Positions 8,972-18,995 are shown, numbered from the stretch's first letter. The stretch: DNA of 47,374 bases from CAVOJV01 sp963696325 (GCA_963696325.1 CAVOJV010000027.1:1-47374), one strand, 5' to 3'. The notes: generated by a model not told the origin, from the sequence alone. Program-made: numbers and translations.

Positions 8972-10198
8972 ATGAACATGGGGTACGGGTCAGCGTTTTC
9001 AAAGGTAGGGGTCATTGCATTTTTCGTGGTCTTATGCCTGGCGATGGCAGTTGGGGTCCAGGCAGCAGAGAAGAAGGAAATCATCATAGGAGCAAGCTTG
9101 CCGTTGAGCGGTCCACAGGCCGCACCCGGCGCGGACCTGAAGTGGGCCTATGAGCAAGCTGCGGCAGATGTAAACAAGGGTGGAGGGATTCCCGTGAAAG
9201 AGTATGGTAAGAAACTCCCGGTGAAACTCGTCATACTCGACGATGAGAGTGATGCAGGGAAGGCAGCCTCGGCTGTGGAAAAGCTTATCAAGCTGGAGAA
9301 AGTGGACCTGCTTCTCCCTACCCATTCGACGCCGATGGTTATCGCGAGTTGCATAACGGCCGAGAAATACAAAAAGTATCTCCACGGCGTCGGCCTGCAT
9401 CATCCCGGCATGGCAGCAGCAGAAGTTCCAGTGGTCTACGCTTTTCTTTTTTGACATGGCCAGTTTAGCGCGATCCCATATGAACTGTGGAAATCCTTGC
9501 CCCCGGCGGACAAGATCGAGAGGCCTGCTTTATTGATGGACGATACCGCGGACGGCAAGGCAATCGGAGGCCTCCTGAGGTCAGGTGCCGAGAAAGCTGG
9601 ATACAAGTTTCTGGTAGATGAGCCTTGGACCGTAGGCGCAAAAGATTATTCCTCACAGATCCTCAGGCTAAAAGAGAAAAATGTCGATTCAATCATTATT
9701 TTAGGCACTTCGGCAGACTGCATCACCTTTTTCCGCCAAATGAAAGAGAACAAGTTGAGCGTGAAGTACTTCCACGGCATCAAGGGGACATGGCAGGGGG
9801 AGTTCTGGAAGGCCCTTGGGAAGGATGCGCAGTATGTTCTGGCAGACGGTTTTTGGTCTGAGAATTTTACTTACCCGGGAGCGAAAGAGCTTGGGAAACG
9901 TTATCAAGAGAAGTTCCAGAAGCAATCGGTGAGCGTAGGTCTGTGGTATGCGACGGCTCAGATTCTCTGGCAGGCTATTGAGAGGGCAGGCACACTGGAT
10001 TCGGCCAAAGTTAGGGAAGCGGTTGTGAACCACGAGTTCAAGAATACGGTGATGGGTGACATAAAATACGGACCGGATGGTACGGCTTCTTTTACCCCCA
10101 CGGGCAACCAGTGGTGGGATGGGCAGCTCAAGCTGGTCTATCCGCAAGTGCAAGGGGCGTCCAAGGTGCAGGCGGCGCCTCCGTGGGACAAAAGGTAA
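8972..10198 (+). CDS. ABC transporter substrate-binding protein, LivK/Leu-Ile-Val family (compensating frameshifts)
   Basis: A periplasmic binding protein of about 408 residues. It has a signal peptide (hydrophobic IAFFVVLCLAMAVGVQAAEK), then the family start KEIIIGASLPLSGP and type-1 periplasmic fold features (DDESDAGKAASAVEKLI). The frame is lost at about 9445-9452 in a T-run, where a TGA appears, and is regained by about 9463 (…FSAIPYELWKSLPPADK), so two nearby indels compensate. AGGAGGG lies before ATG 8972; ATG 8978 is an alternative. It is the last gene of the liv operon, 36 bases after livM. The ligand is unknown; proximity to AOR and RdhA suggests an aromatic or halogenated acid. Confidence 0.88.
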
Positions 10199-10277
10199 AA
10201 GAATATACAGGAAGGAACTCTCCCGTAGAAGGCTGCGGGAGAGAGAACTATCGTGACGCGTCCACCGGGGGGGAATT

Positions 10278-11852
10278 ATGGTTACAAGGAAGTCATTTTG
10301 GAGGCCAGGAATTCTATTCCTGTTCTTTCTGACGTTAGTCTTTTGTGATGTGGCCCTCGCTGATGATGGAGCCACCAGATCGCTTCTCAAAGCGGGCGGG
10401 TTAATAGGTGCCCTTTTGGGAGTTGTTGGCATATCAATAGCGGGGTATCTCTCCGGTAAGAGCTATGATTCCTACACCGGTTGGGAAAGGTTCACTCACG
10501 GAGCCGGGATGTTTTTCAATCGTAAACCCTTCCGGAGAGAGAAGCCCACCTACGGTATGACCGACCAAACCCGGCGTGTTAATTGGGAGGAGAACATCAA
10601 CGGTCGTCTCGGGACCATGATGCAACTCATGATGCCTCCTGACGGGAGCGCACCCAAATGGACACCGGACAAAGGGCCTCAAGCGCTTCCGGATCCCTTC
10701 AAGACCTTTTTCATGGAGAACAGCGATAAATACAAACTGACACTGGAATGCTTTGGTCTCATCAAGAAACAACACGAGGATTGGCCGAAGTATTCGGACC
10801 GGTATGCCATCATCGATGCTTACACGAATGCCTTATCGAATCTTTTCGAGAACTGGCAGGAGAAGCCTGATGTTTTGCACATGTACCCGCAAGAACCGCA
10901 GGGGCCGCCGGAGAAATGGGACTACCGCGGCATTCACAGGGACAAGCCACTCGAATTCAAAAGCCCTGACCACGCATCTGAATTGATCAAAAAGATAACC
11001 CACCTGTTCGGCGCCACGTTGGTTGGAATCACCAAGCTGAACCCGGACTGGTGTTACCAGGGGTTTTTGCGAGGCGTTGGCCCCGGTAATTACGAGGTCC
11101 CTGATCACTGGAAGTATGCCATTGTATTCGCTGCGCCACACGAATGGGACATGTTCTATGTCAATCCGAGCTACGGCACTTCCTTTGACGCCTATTCGAA
11201 TTGTCGGATTATCGCCGGGAGACTGGAGAATTTCATCCATGAGCTGGGTTATCCTGCGCGCCACCATGTCCCGCCTTACTACTACGACCTCATGATGCCG
11301 CCGGTCGCCATAGACGCTGGTCTAGGAGAACAGGCCAGAACAGGACTGCTTCTCACGCCTGAGTTGGGCGGCAACGCACGATCGGCCTGCGTGACAACCA
11401 ATATTCCCATGACAGTGGATAAACCCATCGATATCGGTGTCAAGGAGTTTTGCAGGAAATGCAAAATCTGTGCTCAGCAGTGCCCTACAGGCGCCATCCC
11501 TCACGCGGACGAGCCTGGCGTGGAGTACGGTTACAAGCGATGGAAGATCAAGGATGAACTCTGTTTCAAGACCTGGACAAGCGTGGCTGGCAGCAAGGTC
11601 GGCAAGGGGTGCAGAATCTGCCTGGCGGTTTGTCCTTACAGCCGCAAGAACAACTGGCTCCACTCCCTTTCACGCCAAATGGATCCCAGGGACCCCACGG
11701 GTATCGTATCGAGCATGTTGCTGTGGATGCAGAAGAGCTTCTTCAGATACCCCGGGGCGCGAGATTTCTTGCCCCCGGCTAACAAGACCTATCACCAACC
11801 CCCGGACTGGCTCAAGACGGAGGAGTGGTTCAAAGTGAACAAGACATGGTAA
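10278..11852 (+). CDS. rdhA: Reductive dehalogenase catalytic subunit RdhA, membrane-type without Tat signal
   Basis: A 524-residue intact protein. The core has the family blocks AIDAGLGEQARTGLLLTPEL and the two Fe-S motifs CRKCKICAQQCP (from about residue 391) and CRICLAVCP (about 444). The N-terminus is not the usual twin-arginine signal: it has a hydrophobic leader (GILFLFFLTLVFCDVALA) and a second hydrophobic helix (GGLIGALLGVVGISIAGYL), without an RR motif. RdhA uses cobamide and two 4Fe-4S clusters to remove halogen reductively. It lies 79 bases after the liv binding protein and 13 bases before a membrane-anchor gene (RdhB). The side of the membrane on which it works, and its substrate, cannot be decided from sequence. 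Confidence 0.88.
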   Translation: MVTRKSFWRPGILFLFFLTLVFCDVALADDGATRSLLKAGGLIGALLGVVGISIAGYLSGKSYDSYTGWERFTHGAGMFFNRKPFRREKPTYGMTDQTRRVNWEENINGRLGTMMQLMMPPDGSAPKWTPDKGPQALPDPFKTFFMENSDKYKLTLECFGLIKKQHEDWPKYSDRYAIIDAYTNALSNLFENWQEKPDVLHMYPQEPQGPPEKWDYRGIHRDKPLEFKSPDHASELIKKITHLFGATLVGITKLNPDWCYQGFLRGVGPGNYEVPDHWKYAIVFAAPHEWDMFYVNPSYGTSFDAYSNCRIIAGRLENFIHELGYPARHHVPPYYYDLMMPPVAIDAGLGEQARTGLLLTPELGGNARSACVTTNIPMTVDKPIDIGVKEFCRKCKICAQQCPTGAIPHADEPGVEYGYKRWKIKDELCFKTWTSVAGSKVGKGCRICLAVCPYSRKNNWLHSLSRQMDPRDPTGIVSSMLLWMQKSFFRYPGARDFLPPANKTYHQPPDWLKTEEWFKVNKTW

Positions 11853-11865
11853 GAAGGAGGCCGCA

Positions 11866-12149
11866 ATGGTAGCCCAATCAACATTCTTCAAGCCGATATT
11901 CTGGATTGTCATGGGCCTGCTTTTTGCCCTGATCATCGCTGGGGCGCCAATCTGGGCACAGGATCTCGACCTGCACGTGACATGGTGGAAATGGTGCCTG
12001 GCAGCCTTATGGTATGTGCTTTTGAGCTTCTCCTTTGCCGGAGGGTTCACCCTCCTGGAGAAAAAGAGCCAGGGGCGTGGTACAAATTCATGGGGTTTCA
12101 TCTGATCGTCACCATTATTCTTGGCGCGGTGCTGTGGGTTTTACTCTAG
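11866..12149 (+). CDS. rdhB: RdhB-like membrane anchor (one frameshift)
   Basis: A small, strongly hydrophobic protein with helices IFWIVMGLLFALIIAGAPIW and WCLAALWYVLLSFSFAGGF. In the uncorrected frame it ends at 12105. Adding one G in the GGGG run near 12073 gives EKKSQGAWYKFMGFHLIV and a third helix ending VLWVLL at 12149, which matches the three-helix plan of RdhB. It starts 13 bases after rdhA with AAGGAGG upstream. The stop codon TAG (12147-12149) lies inside the first bases of a dispersed repeat. RdhB is taken to tether RdhA to the membrane. Confidence 0.75.
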
Positions 12150-12304
12150 CAGGTTGCTGAAAAAAGCCCATCTACGGCGTTGCCCTCGCCCCTCGTCGTT
12201 GCGACGTACTACGATGTACGTCTCGCTCCTCGGGGTTTCGAGCGCCTTGTATCTGAGCGTTTTTGAGCAACCTGCGAGCAGGGTCTTTTTAAATAACCTG
12301 CTAG
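12146..12304. repeat. Dispersed inverted-repeat element, family R1 copy A
   Basis: The element is bounded by CTAGCAGGTTGCTGAAAAA on the left and AACCTGCTAG on the right, with an internal arm GTTTTTGAGCAACCTGC. A diverged second copy with the same termini is at 25893-26059. Both sit directly after a gene's 3' end; here the element supplies the rdhB stop codon. The shape fits a non-autonomous palindromic repeat that also forms a transcript-end structure. Confidence 0.75.
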
Positions 12305-12403
12305 GGATTGGGAGTAGGGGCGCACCAGGAAATCCTGCTTTTGGCAGTAGGGAGTTGTTAGGAAACAAGTAAGGCGTCCGGTCTCGTGACTATTTCCGCT
12401 CAT

Positions 12404-12451
12404 GCTGAGGTATCGAAGCATGAGGGAACGTTCAACCCTCGATACCTCAGC
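12404..12451. repeat. Hairpin of repeat family R3
   Basis: GCTGAGGTATCGA and TCGATACCTCAGC form a perfect 13-base stem around a 22-base loop. The GAGGTATCGAA sequence recurs at 23317-23331 and in the 29.2-29.3 kb block. The 12305-12528 gap between the two rdhB genes holds this and no gene I can support. Confidence 0.65.
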
Positions 12452-12528
12452 GCCAAAGGTTGCAGGACTTGCTTGTCAACGTTATTTCCTAACAAGCCCT
12501 AAGGTAAAGTGGGTGAGGAGGTATACTT

Positions 12529-12792
12529 ATGTACTGGTTTTTCTATGGACTGATGGTCGGTGCTGGCGCGATGCGCCTGCTGACATGGGATCTGGAAGGT
12601 CGGCTTGCAATCCCTTGGTATGCATGGATGGTCGGAATCATTACAGTCTTGCTTGCGACCCTTACTCTGCAGACCTTTTTCGCCACCTTTCAGGAACGGG
12701 AGCCAAAGGCGGCCTGGATGTCCTTGCTCGTGCTGGGTGTTCCAACTCTTATCTTGGGCGCGGTCGCCGCAGTCGCGGTATTGGGCGTGTAG
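12529..12792 (+). CDS. rdhB: RdhB reductive dehalogenase membrane anchor
   Basis: An 87-residue protein with three hydrophobic helices (YWFFYGLMVGAGAM, WYAWMVGIITVLLATLTL, LVLGVPTLILGAVAAVAVLGV) and the RdhB-like hydrophilic loop FQEREPKAAWMSL between helices two and three. ATG 12529 follows GAGGAGG. It lies 103 bases ahead of the second rdhA, so this gene pair is in B-A order, whereas the upstream pair is A-B. Intact frame. Confidence 0.82.
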   Translation: MYWFFYGLMVGAGAMRLLTWDLEGRLAIPWYAWMVGIITVLLATLTLQTFFATFQEREPKAAWMSLLVLGVPTLILGAVAAVAVLGV

Positions 12793-12895
12793 AAAAGATC
12801 TGAGCGAAAGATGAACATCTTGCCTTAAGCGACTGGGAGTCGGCTTCTCTGCATTTATGATGTCGGTGAGTTCACGATTGTAATCGGTGACGTAA

Positions 12896-14299
12896 ATGGA
12901 AAAGAAAAATACTAGGAAACCAAAGTACCATTCAACAGTGGGCCAAAAAGAATACATGAGCAATCTCGGAAGGGCCTCCGGCATGCCAGGGCTCGAAAAG
13001 AGTTACAAGGACTTGGATGACATGATTTCATCCGATCCTGGCCGCAAGCTCCCATTTTGGGTGAAAGAAGTTGAAAAGCCCACCGTGGAGATAGATTGGG
13101 ATACACTGAAAAATTTCCCGTCCATGTTTCAGACCTGTTTCAACCCTGATGTGTATGGAAAGGAAGAGTATTTCCAGCTGTGCGACAATCAGAAAAAGTA
13201 CAATACCGAGTGGATGAAAAACAAGGTACCCGGGCATTCCATACAGGACAATGCCATTGCACACGCTTCCAACTATCTCTGGAAAGGGTCTATCATCCCG
13301 TGGACCGGCCCCAGATGGGATACCGACCCTCTGCACCAAGTGTATTACACACCCAAAGAGTTCGGCGTTCCACGCTACGAGGGGACTCCTGAACAGAACG
13401 CCCGCCTGATCCGGGTCGCAGCCCGCGTTTTCGGGTCGCCGGATGTCGGCTTTGTTAAGTTGACCGAAAGACCAAAAAACTTCTCTGGGCGATGTATCCG
13501 CTTTGAAAATGTTAAAGAGGGCTATGACCCGGGTGACGGCACCAAAGTGCTGCCGGACAAAGATCTCTGGGTCATATGCTCGGCCATGCCCCAGAGTCTG
13601 GTTTTTGGGAAAGCCACATCCGATAGCAACTGGGCCGGTACCAACGGGCTCGCATACTCTTTCACCAAGGTTTATGCAGGCCGCATGTTAGCTTTCCTGC
13701 GCAGTCTGGGCTACCAGTCTTATGGCGGCGATATGGACGTTATGGGGTCGGCCGTCGGGTTCGGCGTGATGGCCGGTTTGGGTGAATACTCCCGCATGGG
13801 GCAAATGATTTCCCTTCTTCGGCACGATGTTTCGCACCTCCCTCCTAACCGTTACGGATCTCCCTTTGGCGGAAACCAAACCCATAGACGCCGGCATGCT
13901 CCGGTTTTGCAGGACCTGCAAAAAGTGCGCGAGGCATTGCCCCTCCGGCGCGATCTCTCACAAGGATGAACCGTTTTGGGGCGGCGATGACCCCTGGCAC
14001 AACAAGGGGATCAAAGGTTACTATATCCAGGGCCGCCTGTGCTTCGGCTACATGTTCAAGTACCCCACCAACTGTGGCACATGCCAGACGGTTTGCCCCT
14101 TCAACAAGCACGATAAAGCCTTCATCCACAAGCTGGTAAAGATGTCCATAAGGTATTTACCGGTTTTAACAAGTTCATTGCGGACATGGACGATTTCTTC
14201 GGTTATGGGCTTGAGGAGACAGAGCGCTCTCTTCTGTGGAACAGGAATCCACAGGACATTCCTTTGTATGGCTTGGATGCGTCTCGCACCAACAACTGA
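12896..14299 (+). CDS. rdhA: Second reductive dehalogenase RdhA, no signal peptide (two frameshifts)
   Basis: About 467 residues once frameshifts near 13815 and 14148 are bridged. The start MEKKNTRKPKYHS is basic and carries no Tat or Sec leader. The catalytic core is seen (SYGGDMDVMGSAVGFGVMAG, LGEYSRMGQMIS), then PLAETKPIDAGMLRFCRTCK, with Fe-S motifs CRTCKKCARHCP (about residue 338) and CGTCQTVCPFNK (about 393). The bridged C-terminus reads TGFNKFIADMDDFFGYGLEE and ends LYGLDASRTNN at 14299. AAGATGTCC near 14148 is where the last frame changes. It is 103 bases after an rdhB. It may be cytoplasmic or held at the inner face by RdhB. The family call is firm; the substrate is unknown. Confidence 0.85.
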
Positions 14300-14342
14300 T
14301 GACGAAGAGAGATGGGGATGAGACGACTAGGCGAAGGACGTG

Positions 14343-15319
14343 ATGCGTTTTCAAGGTTCCTCTCCGCTCGGGGAACTGCTCCCAGCGCTGAAGTACATCC
14401 TCCTGGTCTGGGGTTTTCTCTGGGTTCCGTTTCACCTACCTTGTTGCTGAGCTTGACCCCTTCAAACTGCTTGGCGATCTGAGAGGCCTGACCGCTGCTT
14501 TGATGTTTGTCTCCGGCGCGATCATCGCCAATGCCACCGCAGTCGGCGGGGGTATTGTGTTCAATCCAATGCTGCAGTTGGTGTTTGGGGTCAGCGGCTA
14601 CTCGGCCCTTGTGCTTGCTGTCACTGTTCAATGCGCCGGCATGACAAGCGGAACTTACGGATGGTACAAGAAGGGAGAGTTCTCCCACATTGCGAGAAGC
14701 CATTTGTTCATGATGGCTATCACATCGGCCGTGTCAACAGTTCTTTTCACAATTTTGTTCCTGCAGTGCAGGAAGCTGTTTGCCTCCGAGCTCCTCGGTG
14801 TGATGAAAGCCGCCTCGGCGCTTGTTTCTTTCTATGTTTTTGCCATTCTGTGGAAAGAGGTGAAAGAAAAAGAGTCGATGGGGATCTCTGGGCAAGCTGC
14901 GCTACCACAGGGGTCGGATAACGAGCTGAGAGAGGCAGGTGCGTTGAGGGTCGATCGGAGGATTTTTCCCTGGATCGTCCTTGGCGCCCTGCTTAACGTG
15001 CACACCGCTGTGGGCGTGGGTGAACTGGTCTTTTCCCATCTGATAAAGTACTACAAAGCGCCCACAAGGACAGCAGTGGCTGTCGGGGTGATGATGCAGG
15101 CCATCTCGGTTGTCACACAAACGGTCTTCAATGTTCTGTTTCTGAGAGAGTATCTTCTTCTGGACTTGGTGTGTATCGGCCTGTTCTGTACGATGATTGG
15201 AGGCCGCACTGGCTCCATTTATCATGACTCGCAAAGTGATCGAGCCCTATGCGAAAAAAGCTTTGGCCCTAACCGCACTCGCGATGGGCTTCACTTCTGT
15301 GGTGATGCTCGTTATGTAG
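14343..15319 (+). CDS. TauE/SafE-family permease-like membrane protein (two frameshifts)
   Basis: About 325 residues, polytopic. The core LMFVSGAIIANATAVGGGIV near residue 55 is the glycine-rich half-repeat typical of TauE/SafE (DUF81) transporters, with a second half starting near WIVLGALLNVHTAVGVGELV. Frameshifts lie near 14430 and 15205; beyond the second, the frame gives GGRLAPFIMTRKVIEPYAKK and ends at 15319. Start ATG 14343 (or GTG 14340) follows GCGAAGGAC. It is 43 bases after rdhA, probably in the same operon, so export of a sulfur oxyanion, an organic acid or a dehalogenation product is possible; this is inference. Confidence 0.72.
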
Positions 15320-15397
15320 AATTGCTTTGCTTGACACCAAACCCTCGACCTCTGGCGGAGGACCCTTATAGGTTCTATCGTTCCCACCCCCACCTTA

Positions 15398-15418
15398 CCT
15401 CCCCCATCAAGGGGGAGG
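15398..15418. terminator. Hairpin after the TauE/SafE-like gene
   Basis: CCTCCCCC-ATCAA-GGGGGAGG gives an 8-base GC stem with a 5-base loop in the 305-base gap between the permease and the IclR gene. It is followed by AATTATTGTT, not a clear T-run, so a terminator is only possible. The rest of the gap (15320-15624) holds the promoter listed next and no gene. Confidence 0.4.
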
Positions 15419-15573
15419 AATTATTGTTAGCGTCTAGACAAGCTTGGCAATCCAGTGCTCCTTTGAGGGGGCTTCCGGAGGCTGCCCGCTCAAAGGGTGG
15501 AGTTTCACCCCTCATCATTCAGTCCTCTATCGGCCTCTTGCCTGGCTTTTCCTGTGCGGGGTGCAAATTTTAC

Positions 15574-15603
15574 TTGACATCTCTTTTCCTGAAATGACAT
15601 ATT
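15574..15603 (+). promoter_or_regulatory. Sigma-70-like promoter before the IclR gene
   Basis: TTGACA (15574-15579) is a perfect -35 box, followed after 18 bases by CATATT (four of six consensus). Downstream at about 15608-15636 the stretch GCATACAGTGCATTGTAAG with TGCATTATATGC is rich in TGCA repeats around the IclR start codon and could be an autoregulatory site. Confidence 0.5.
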
Positions 15604-15633
15604 GTCGCATACAGTGCATTGTAAGTGCATTAT

Positions 15634-16417
15634 ATGCAACAACAGCTCCTAACTCACCGCTCCCTGGAAAAGGCCCTCGAGATCCTGCTGGCCTTCCTGC
15701 CCCACAATGCGGAGATGGGGACGGCTGAGCTGAGCGAGATAGTCGGTTTTCACAGGTCAACGGTCAATCGTCTCTTGCACGTCCTGGAAAAATACGGCTT
15801 TGTGCAGCAGAACCCTGATACCAAGAAAGTTCATCCTGGGCCACTCCATCGTGGACCTGGGCTCTGCGGTTCATCAGTCTCTGAGTGGGCGTTTAACCCG
15901 AATCGCCATTCCTCACATCGAAAAGCTGAGAAACAAGCTGGGAGAGACAGTGGTCCTGGAGGTTGCAGGTCCCACCCACACGAACATCGCGCACATTGCC
16001 GAAGGCCCGGGCCCTATCAGACTGAAGGAAACCGTGGGGGCTCGGCATGGGTACAACGCTGCCGCTGGGGCCAAGAGCATTCTCGCCTACTCACCTGCAG
16101 AATTTCAAAAACGAATCCTGGGGCAGGAACTGACTCGGTTTACGTCGAAGACGATCACCGATCCCAAACTGCTGCTGCGGCATTTAAAGGAGATCAAACG
16201 CCAAGGGTTCTCTTTCGACGATGAGGAACGGAACTCCGAGATACGGGCTTTTGGATGTCCGGTTTTCAATCACGAGGGGCTCCCAGTGGCCTCGGTTGTC
16301 GTTGCAGGACCGGCTCACAGGATCACCTGGGAGAGACAGTTTGAAATTCTTCCGCCGCTGAAGGAGACGGCGGCCAAGGTTTCAGAAGAACTGTACTACA
16401 AGGATCCTAGCTCATAG
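15634..16417 (+). CDS. IclR-family transcriptional regulator (one frameshift)
   Basis: About 260 residues. The N-terminal winged helix-turn-helix is visible (SLEKALEILLAF, then GTAELSEIVGFHRSTVNRLL and FVQQNPDTKKF), followed by the IclR effector domain (HIEKLRNKLGETVVLEVAG, GARHGYNAAAGAKSILAY, ending EERNSEIRAFGCPVFNHEG). One frameshift near 15830 separates the two. ATG 15634 is chosen; an in-frame ATG at 15625 is an alternative. It stands 31 bases before the arylsulfotransferase gene, so it probably controls that gene and the TRAP genes behind it. IclR proteins commonly bind small aromatic or organic acids. Confidence 0.85.
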
Positions 16418-16447
16418 ACGCCTGAACGAATAGGAAAGGAGAGAAAA

Positions 16448-17944
16448 ATGACATATCCAAGCATTTACCCGACAGGGACAACCATTTACGACCCGAAAAA
16501 ATGCTGGAACGGTTACACCATTTTCCAGGCCAAGGAGGTCGGGGCCCTTCTGATTGACATGAACGGCGCTGAGGTGAAGTTGTGGAAAGGGCTCCACGGT
16601 TTCCCGAACACGATACTTCCGGGGGCTATGTGATGGGACACCGGGGAGAGACCCAACGACTTCGGCCTCCAGGACCAGACGGATCTCGTGCAGGTGGATT
16701 GGGATGGAAACATCGTGTGGAAGTTCGACCGATAGGAATACATTGAAGACCCGGGCGAGGATCCGCAGTGGATGGCCCGGCAGCACCACGATTACCAGCG
16801 GGAAGGAAACCCGGTCGGCTATTATGTGCCCGGGCATGGACCCTCTGGTTGACCGGGGAAATACCTTCGTTCTGTGCACAAGAATGTGATAAATCCGGAG
16901 ATTTCGGATAAGACGTCTGCTGGATGACGTCATCATCGAAGTGACGTGGGACGGAGACATGGTCTGGGAGTGGTCATGCAGCGACCATTTCGAGGAGATG
17001 GGGTTCAGCGAGGCGGCCAGGAACATTCTGGCCCGCAACCCCAACATGGTGCCGTCCGGGGGCGGCATGGGCGACTGGATGCATGTCAATTCCATGTCCT
17101 TCCTGGGCCCGAACAGATGGTTCGACAAGGGAGATCAGCGGTTCCACCCGGACAACATCATCTGGGACTCCCGGGAGACCAACATCATCGCGATCATCGG
17201 CAAGAAGACCGGCAAGATCGTGTGGAAGGTGGGTCCGGACTACGACACCAGCAGGCTCTGAAGAAGCTCGGCTGGATCATCGGCCAGCATCATGCCCACA
17301 TGATCCCCAGGGGCTTCCCGGGAGAAGGCAACATCCTGGTCTATGACAACGGCGGCTGGGCCGGGTACGGCGCGCCCAACCCCGGGTCACCCACCGGGCA
17401 TCAAGAATGCCCTGAGAGACTATTCCCGTGTCCTCGAGTTCGATCCGGTTACGCCTCGAAATCGTCTGGCAGCACACACCCAAAGAAGCGGGACTTCTGC
17501 ACCCCACGGACAGCAACCGCTACTACAGCCCTTTCATCAGCTCCGCCCAGCGCCTGCCTAACGGCAATACCCTGATCACCGAGGGCTCGGGCGGCCGGAT
17601 TTTCGAAGTGACGCCCGAGCATGAAATGGTCTGGGAATACATCAGCCCCTACTGGGGCAAAATGATGCACATGAACATGGTCTATCGCGCCTACCGAGTG
17701 CCCTACGAGTGGGTGCCCCAGCTCGACTCGGCCCAGAGAAAACCCCATCAGGAGGATCGACGTCACCACTTTCCGTGTGCCCGGAGCTGCGGCGCTCGGC
17801 CCCAAGCGGGTGACAGAGGTGGAAGGCGTTCGGCCGTACCAGGGTGACGCGGCCTTGTGCGTGGTGGTAGATGTGGAGAAAGTGAAAAGTTGGTTGTCCA
17901 GGACGACCAAGGCATCTAGTTTGGTCTTCACTAAAATCATCTGA
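16448..17944 (+). CDS. Arylsulfotransferase (ASST)-like protein, multiple frameshifts and one in-frame TAG
   Basis: The ATG at 16448 is preceded by AGGAAAGGAG. The protein can be followed through several frames: YDPKKCWNGYTIFQAKEVG and MNGAEVKLWKG at the N-terminus, then VDWDGNIVWKF, MARQHHDYQREGNPVGYYV, EVTWDGDMVWEWSCSDHFEE, GGGMGDWMHVNSMSFLGPN, IGKKTGKIVWKVGPDY, IIGQHHAHMIPRG, LPNGNTLITEGSGGRIFEV and PEHEMVWEYISPYWGK. Repeated G-x-IVWE/K blades and the paired HH motifs are typical of the ASST propeller, which moves sulfate from aryl sulfates to phenols. Shifts occur near 16622, 16640, 16830, 16900, 17260, 17395, 17450 and 17745. A TAG stands at 16733-16735. The density of breaks exceeds that of its neighbours, so a real pseudogene is possible, but conserved motifs resume each time. 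Confidence 0.65.
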
Positions 17945-17960
17945 TACAGGAGGCAACAGT

Positions 17961-18995
17961 ATGAGAAAGCTATTTCGCAAATCGATTTTGATGTGTTCTG
18001 ATCGTGGCATGCGGTTTTTCCTTTCGCCGTTTCCGGATGGTCGGCGGACCAGTTCACCATCAAAATGGTCAGTGAGTACAACGACAAACATCCCACTGTC
18101 AAAAATGGATGGTTCCCGTGGATCCAAGAGCTGAAAGAGAGAACGGACGGGCAACTGGAGATTCAGTTCTACAACCCCAATACTTAGTCTCCTGCAAAGG
18201 AAGTCTATAATTCCCTGATGGCCGGGAGCAGTGGACCTGGGGGCCACAGCCCAGTGGTTGTCCCACGGCAAGTTCCCTCTTTCGGACGCGATCAGTCTGC
18301 CCATGATGTTCAACGGCGCCGAGGCCGGCAGTATGACCATCTGGAGCGTATACAAAAACTTCCCTGAATGGCGTGAGGAATACAAGGATATCAAGATCTT
18401 ATGGCAGTGGACCAGCGCAACCGTGCAACTTCACACCAAGAAAAAGAGATCAAGACCTTGGAAGATCTCCAGGGGATGAAGATCATCGGTTGGGGAGCCA
18501 ATGGGATACGCATGATCAAAGCTCTGGGCGCCAATCCCATCGAGATGATACCCCTAGATACCTACCAAGCCCTGGAACGCGGAATGGCTGACGGCGTTTT
18601 GTGCCCCCTGGCACCCATGAGAGCCTTCAAGATCACCGACGCAGCCAAATCCCACTCCATCGTGAACGTGTATTGCGATTCCTTTTACGCTGGCATGAGC
18701 TGGAACAAGTGGAATAGCTTGCCTGATAAATTCAAAAAGCTACTGGAGGAGACCACGGGGGCCCAAATGGCCCAGATCAGCGGAAGCACGCTGGACGAAG
18801 GGGCGATTAGTGATGCCAAATGGATGAAAGAGCAAGGCCACACTTTCTACGTGATTGCCACCCAACGAAAAGGAGAGATGGAGAGGAAAAGTTGAGAGCC
18901 CGATCGGTGAAGAATCGGATCAAAAAGAATGGAAGGAAAAAGGCTATAAAGAATCGCGAGTGCCATTCGCGAGGACAGTTGTCAACGCTGGGTAA
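17961..18995 (+). CDS. dctP: TRAP transporter substrate-binding protein DctP (frameshifts, one in-frame TAG)
   Basis: ATG 17961 follows CAGGAGGC. A signal peptide (MRKLFRKSILMC then VLIVACGFSFAVSGWSADQ after correction) leads into QFTIKMVSEYNDKHPTVKNG. Recognisable DctP stretches are LKERTDGQLEIQFYNPNT, SPAKEVYNSLMAGAVDLGA, TLEDLQGMKIIGWGANG, ALGANPIEMIPLDTYQALE and the C-terminal KEWKEKGYKESRVPF. After correction it ends at 18995, not at 18895. Shifts lie near 17995, 18030, 18229, 18440 and 18890. A TAG at 18185-18187 falls inside NPNT-stop-SPAKE. The protein delivers an organic acid to the DctQM permease immediately downstream. Confidence 0.78.

Noticed and set aside
16733..18187. Pyrrolysine decoding of TAG in ASST and dctP
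   Set aside because: Neither is a methylamine methyltransferase, the positions are not catalytic, and the surrounding sequence is error-rich.
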